From Candidatus Anammoxibacter sp. (GTDB lineage: Bacteria > Planctomycetota > Brocadiia > Brocadiales > Anammoxibacteraceae), in contig JAIQZO010000044.1 of assembly GCA_021777055.1 (NCBI GenBank), forward strand, positions 1 to 64,000: a DNA stretch of 64,000 nt, given 5' to 3'. The notes under the pieces were generated by a model, which saw only the letters and a list, made by a program, of their open reading frames with translations, was not told the DNA's origin and did no database searches. The position numbers and the translations under genes were made by a program. Shown one piece after another: positions 62,914-64,000 of this stretch. Each line of letters begins with the position of its first letter. Position 1 is the first letter of the stretch.

Positions 62914-64000
62914 TTATCTGGATAAAGTAATTTTCTTATTTAACACATTAAAAAGCATTTGACGATGCTCCTTGTTCACTACAAGAAAAAACGCCATAAG
63001 AATCCACAAAACTATAACACTTGAACAATATAGAAAAAATTGTTGATAATTTACCACTTTTATTGGAAAGAAAAAATATAATACCCCAAAAAGAGAAAAG
63101 AGAATAAAACTACCTATATAGCTTTTAAAAAAGTAGTCTATAAACTTTATATTAAGTACTTTGCAAGTATATATCGGTATAACGCAAACATTTGCAATTA
63201 AAAGTGGTAGTGCCGTCCCAACAGCAACTCCTTCAATCCCATATGGTTTTACTAGCACTATACTTAAAATTAAATTAAAAACTGCTTCTATTATTAACAC
63301 ATAAGCAAGAAATTTATGTTTGCTTATTCCTTTGAGTATTGCCTGTGCAATTAATTGCGAAAGCGAAAAAATATATCCAATCAATAAAATCCTCAAAACC
63401 CAAGTTGACCTAATACCAAACTCTTTCCCCATCCATAACGAAATGAAATCATCCCCAACAGTAAATAGCAAAAATACTATCAAAAGGCTTAAAACCAATG
63501 TATATTTAGTAATAAGAGGATAAAGTTTTTTGTTCTTTTCTCCATCACCAACTGCATCTTGCGAACTAATCACTGGTATAAATACCATTGAGATTGCCCA
63601 GATAATTTTCTCAACATATTCCAATATCATTGCCGGAATTGCATAGAATGAAACCTCACTTACTCTAATAAATTTTCCAATTACAATAGAGTCTGTATAA
63701 AAAAGAATTTTAAGCGCAATCGCAATAATAAAACTGTAAATACTATAATTATAAATCTCTTTAAACATTGATTTCCTGCAACTAGACCACTTAAAGCGAA
63801 GAAATCTGTATTTTCTATGAATAATTACATACTGAATAAAATACTTTAGTAGGTTAACTGACAGCTGAATAATAGCTAATGTTAGTAACTTATAACCATT
63901 ACATAACATTATAACCAAAATGGAGTTCTTTAAGATTGTTACAGTAATGGATATTATATTAATCTGCAGAAACCCTTGAGCTGCACTTAATGTACCAAGG
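62914..64000 (-). CDS. Oligosaccharide flippase (Wzx/MATE-like), 5' end outside window
   Basis: Polytopic membrane protein moving lipid-linked oligosaccharides across the inner membrane. About ten hydrophobic helices are visible, with YSFIIAIALKILFYTDSIVIG and GIEGVAVGTALPLLIANVCV typical of polysaccharide flippases. The frame stays open to the window edge (QINIISITVTILKNS precedes the first apparent start), so the true start is beyond 64000. About 360 codons are seen of the usual 430-500. Confidence 0.85.
   Translation of the reverse strand, partial: LGTLSAAQGFLQINIISITVTILKNSILVIMLCNGYKLLTLAIIQLSVNLLKYFIQYVIIHRKYRFLRFKWSSCRKSMFKEIYNYSIYSFIIAIALKILFYTDSIVIGKFIRVSEVSFYAIPAMILEYVEKIIWAISMVFIPVISSQDAVGDGEKNKKLYPLITKYTLVLSLLIVFLLFTVGDDFISLWMGKEFGIRSTWVLRILLIGYIFSLSQLIAQAILKGISKHKFLAYVLIIEAVFNLILSIVLVKPYGIEGVAVGTALPLLIANVCVIPIYTCKVLNIKFIDYFFKSYIGSFILFSLFGVLYFFFPIKVVNYQQFFLYCSSVIVLWILMAFFLVVNKEHRQMLFNVLNKKITLSR

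Overview
The window looks like a chromosome segment from a low-GC (high 30s percent by eye), Gram-negative-type bacterium. It carries an LPS gene (kdsB), a TonB-dependent receptor, lipoproteins, a nine-haem c-type cytochrome and an exosortase/exopolysaccharide locus. This mix fits a planctomycete, perhaps an anammox (Brocadiales, Scalindua-like) lineage. That assignment is inference from gene content and is not proven by any single gene. No rRNA, tRNA or CRISPR array was seen.

Layout. 0-4.4 kb: a ZIP-like membrane gene and a frameshifted alkD relic enclosed by long inverted repeats, then an orphan TRAP binding protein and dense dispersed repeats. 4.4-6.2 kb: a ParA-type ATPase with a long coiled-coil N-terminal extension, overlapping a small coiled-coil protein. 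6.2-17.2 kb: uvrC (lacking its C-terminal HhH domain), a SulP transporter, recQ, a bioF/kbl-like gene, an S23/IVP four-helix-bundle gene bounded by repeat arms, a DUF1844 gene, pyrG and kdsB. 17.6-22.6 kb: secreted cupredoxin-like protein, SDR epimerase, EEP-family lipoprotein, two small proteins and a SprA-type putative metalloprotease. 22.9-27.9 kb: hflX, a frameshifted CPBP protease, tyrS, guaA. 28.1-35.5 kb: a signalling region with an Hpt protein, an HD-GYP relic, and an apparent operon of TonB receptor, YfiR and CHASE8 hybrid kinase. 36.2-43.4 kb: lectin-like protein, YwiC, coaC, gmk, yicC, secG, tpiA, pheA, DUF2284. 43.5-45.2 kb: nine-haem lipoprotein cytochrome, a multibranched RNA-like structure and a FabZ-like dehydratase. 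45.7-53.1 kb: exosortase, EpsI, export protein, chain-length protein, ExeA-like ATPase, BY-kinase and a sigma-54 activator. 53.2-64 kb: secreted matrixin and partner, ISL3 and IS200 relics around a secreted ConA-like protein, then GT2, adenylate-forming enzyme, GT4 and a flippase cut by the window edge.

Genes working together. The 45.7-52 kb block encodes production, length control and export of an exopolysaccharide plus exosortase processing. The glycosyltransferases and flippase at the right end probably supply the same or a related polysaccharide. The TonB receptor, YfiR and kinase form an outer-membrane-to-response sensing unit. ParA and its coiled-coil partner resemble a two-component intracellular positioning system.

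The most striking non-genic feature is a palindromic dispersed repeat family: GCGGCGAAGCCGC followed by inverted arms built from CAGAATNCAGGAGTC-like units. It recurs at ten or more places. The same arm motifs bound the four-helix-bundle gene and encode its last codons and stop, which suggests that this gene belongs to the element that spread the repeats.
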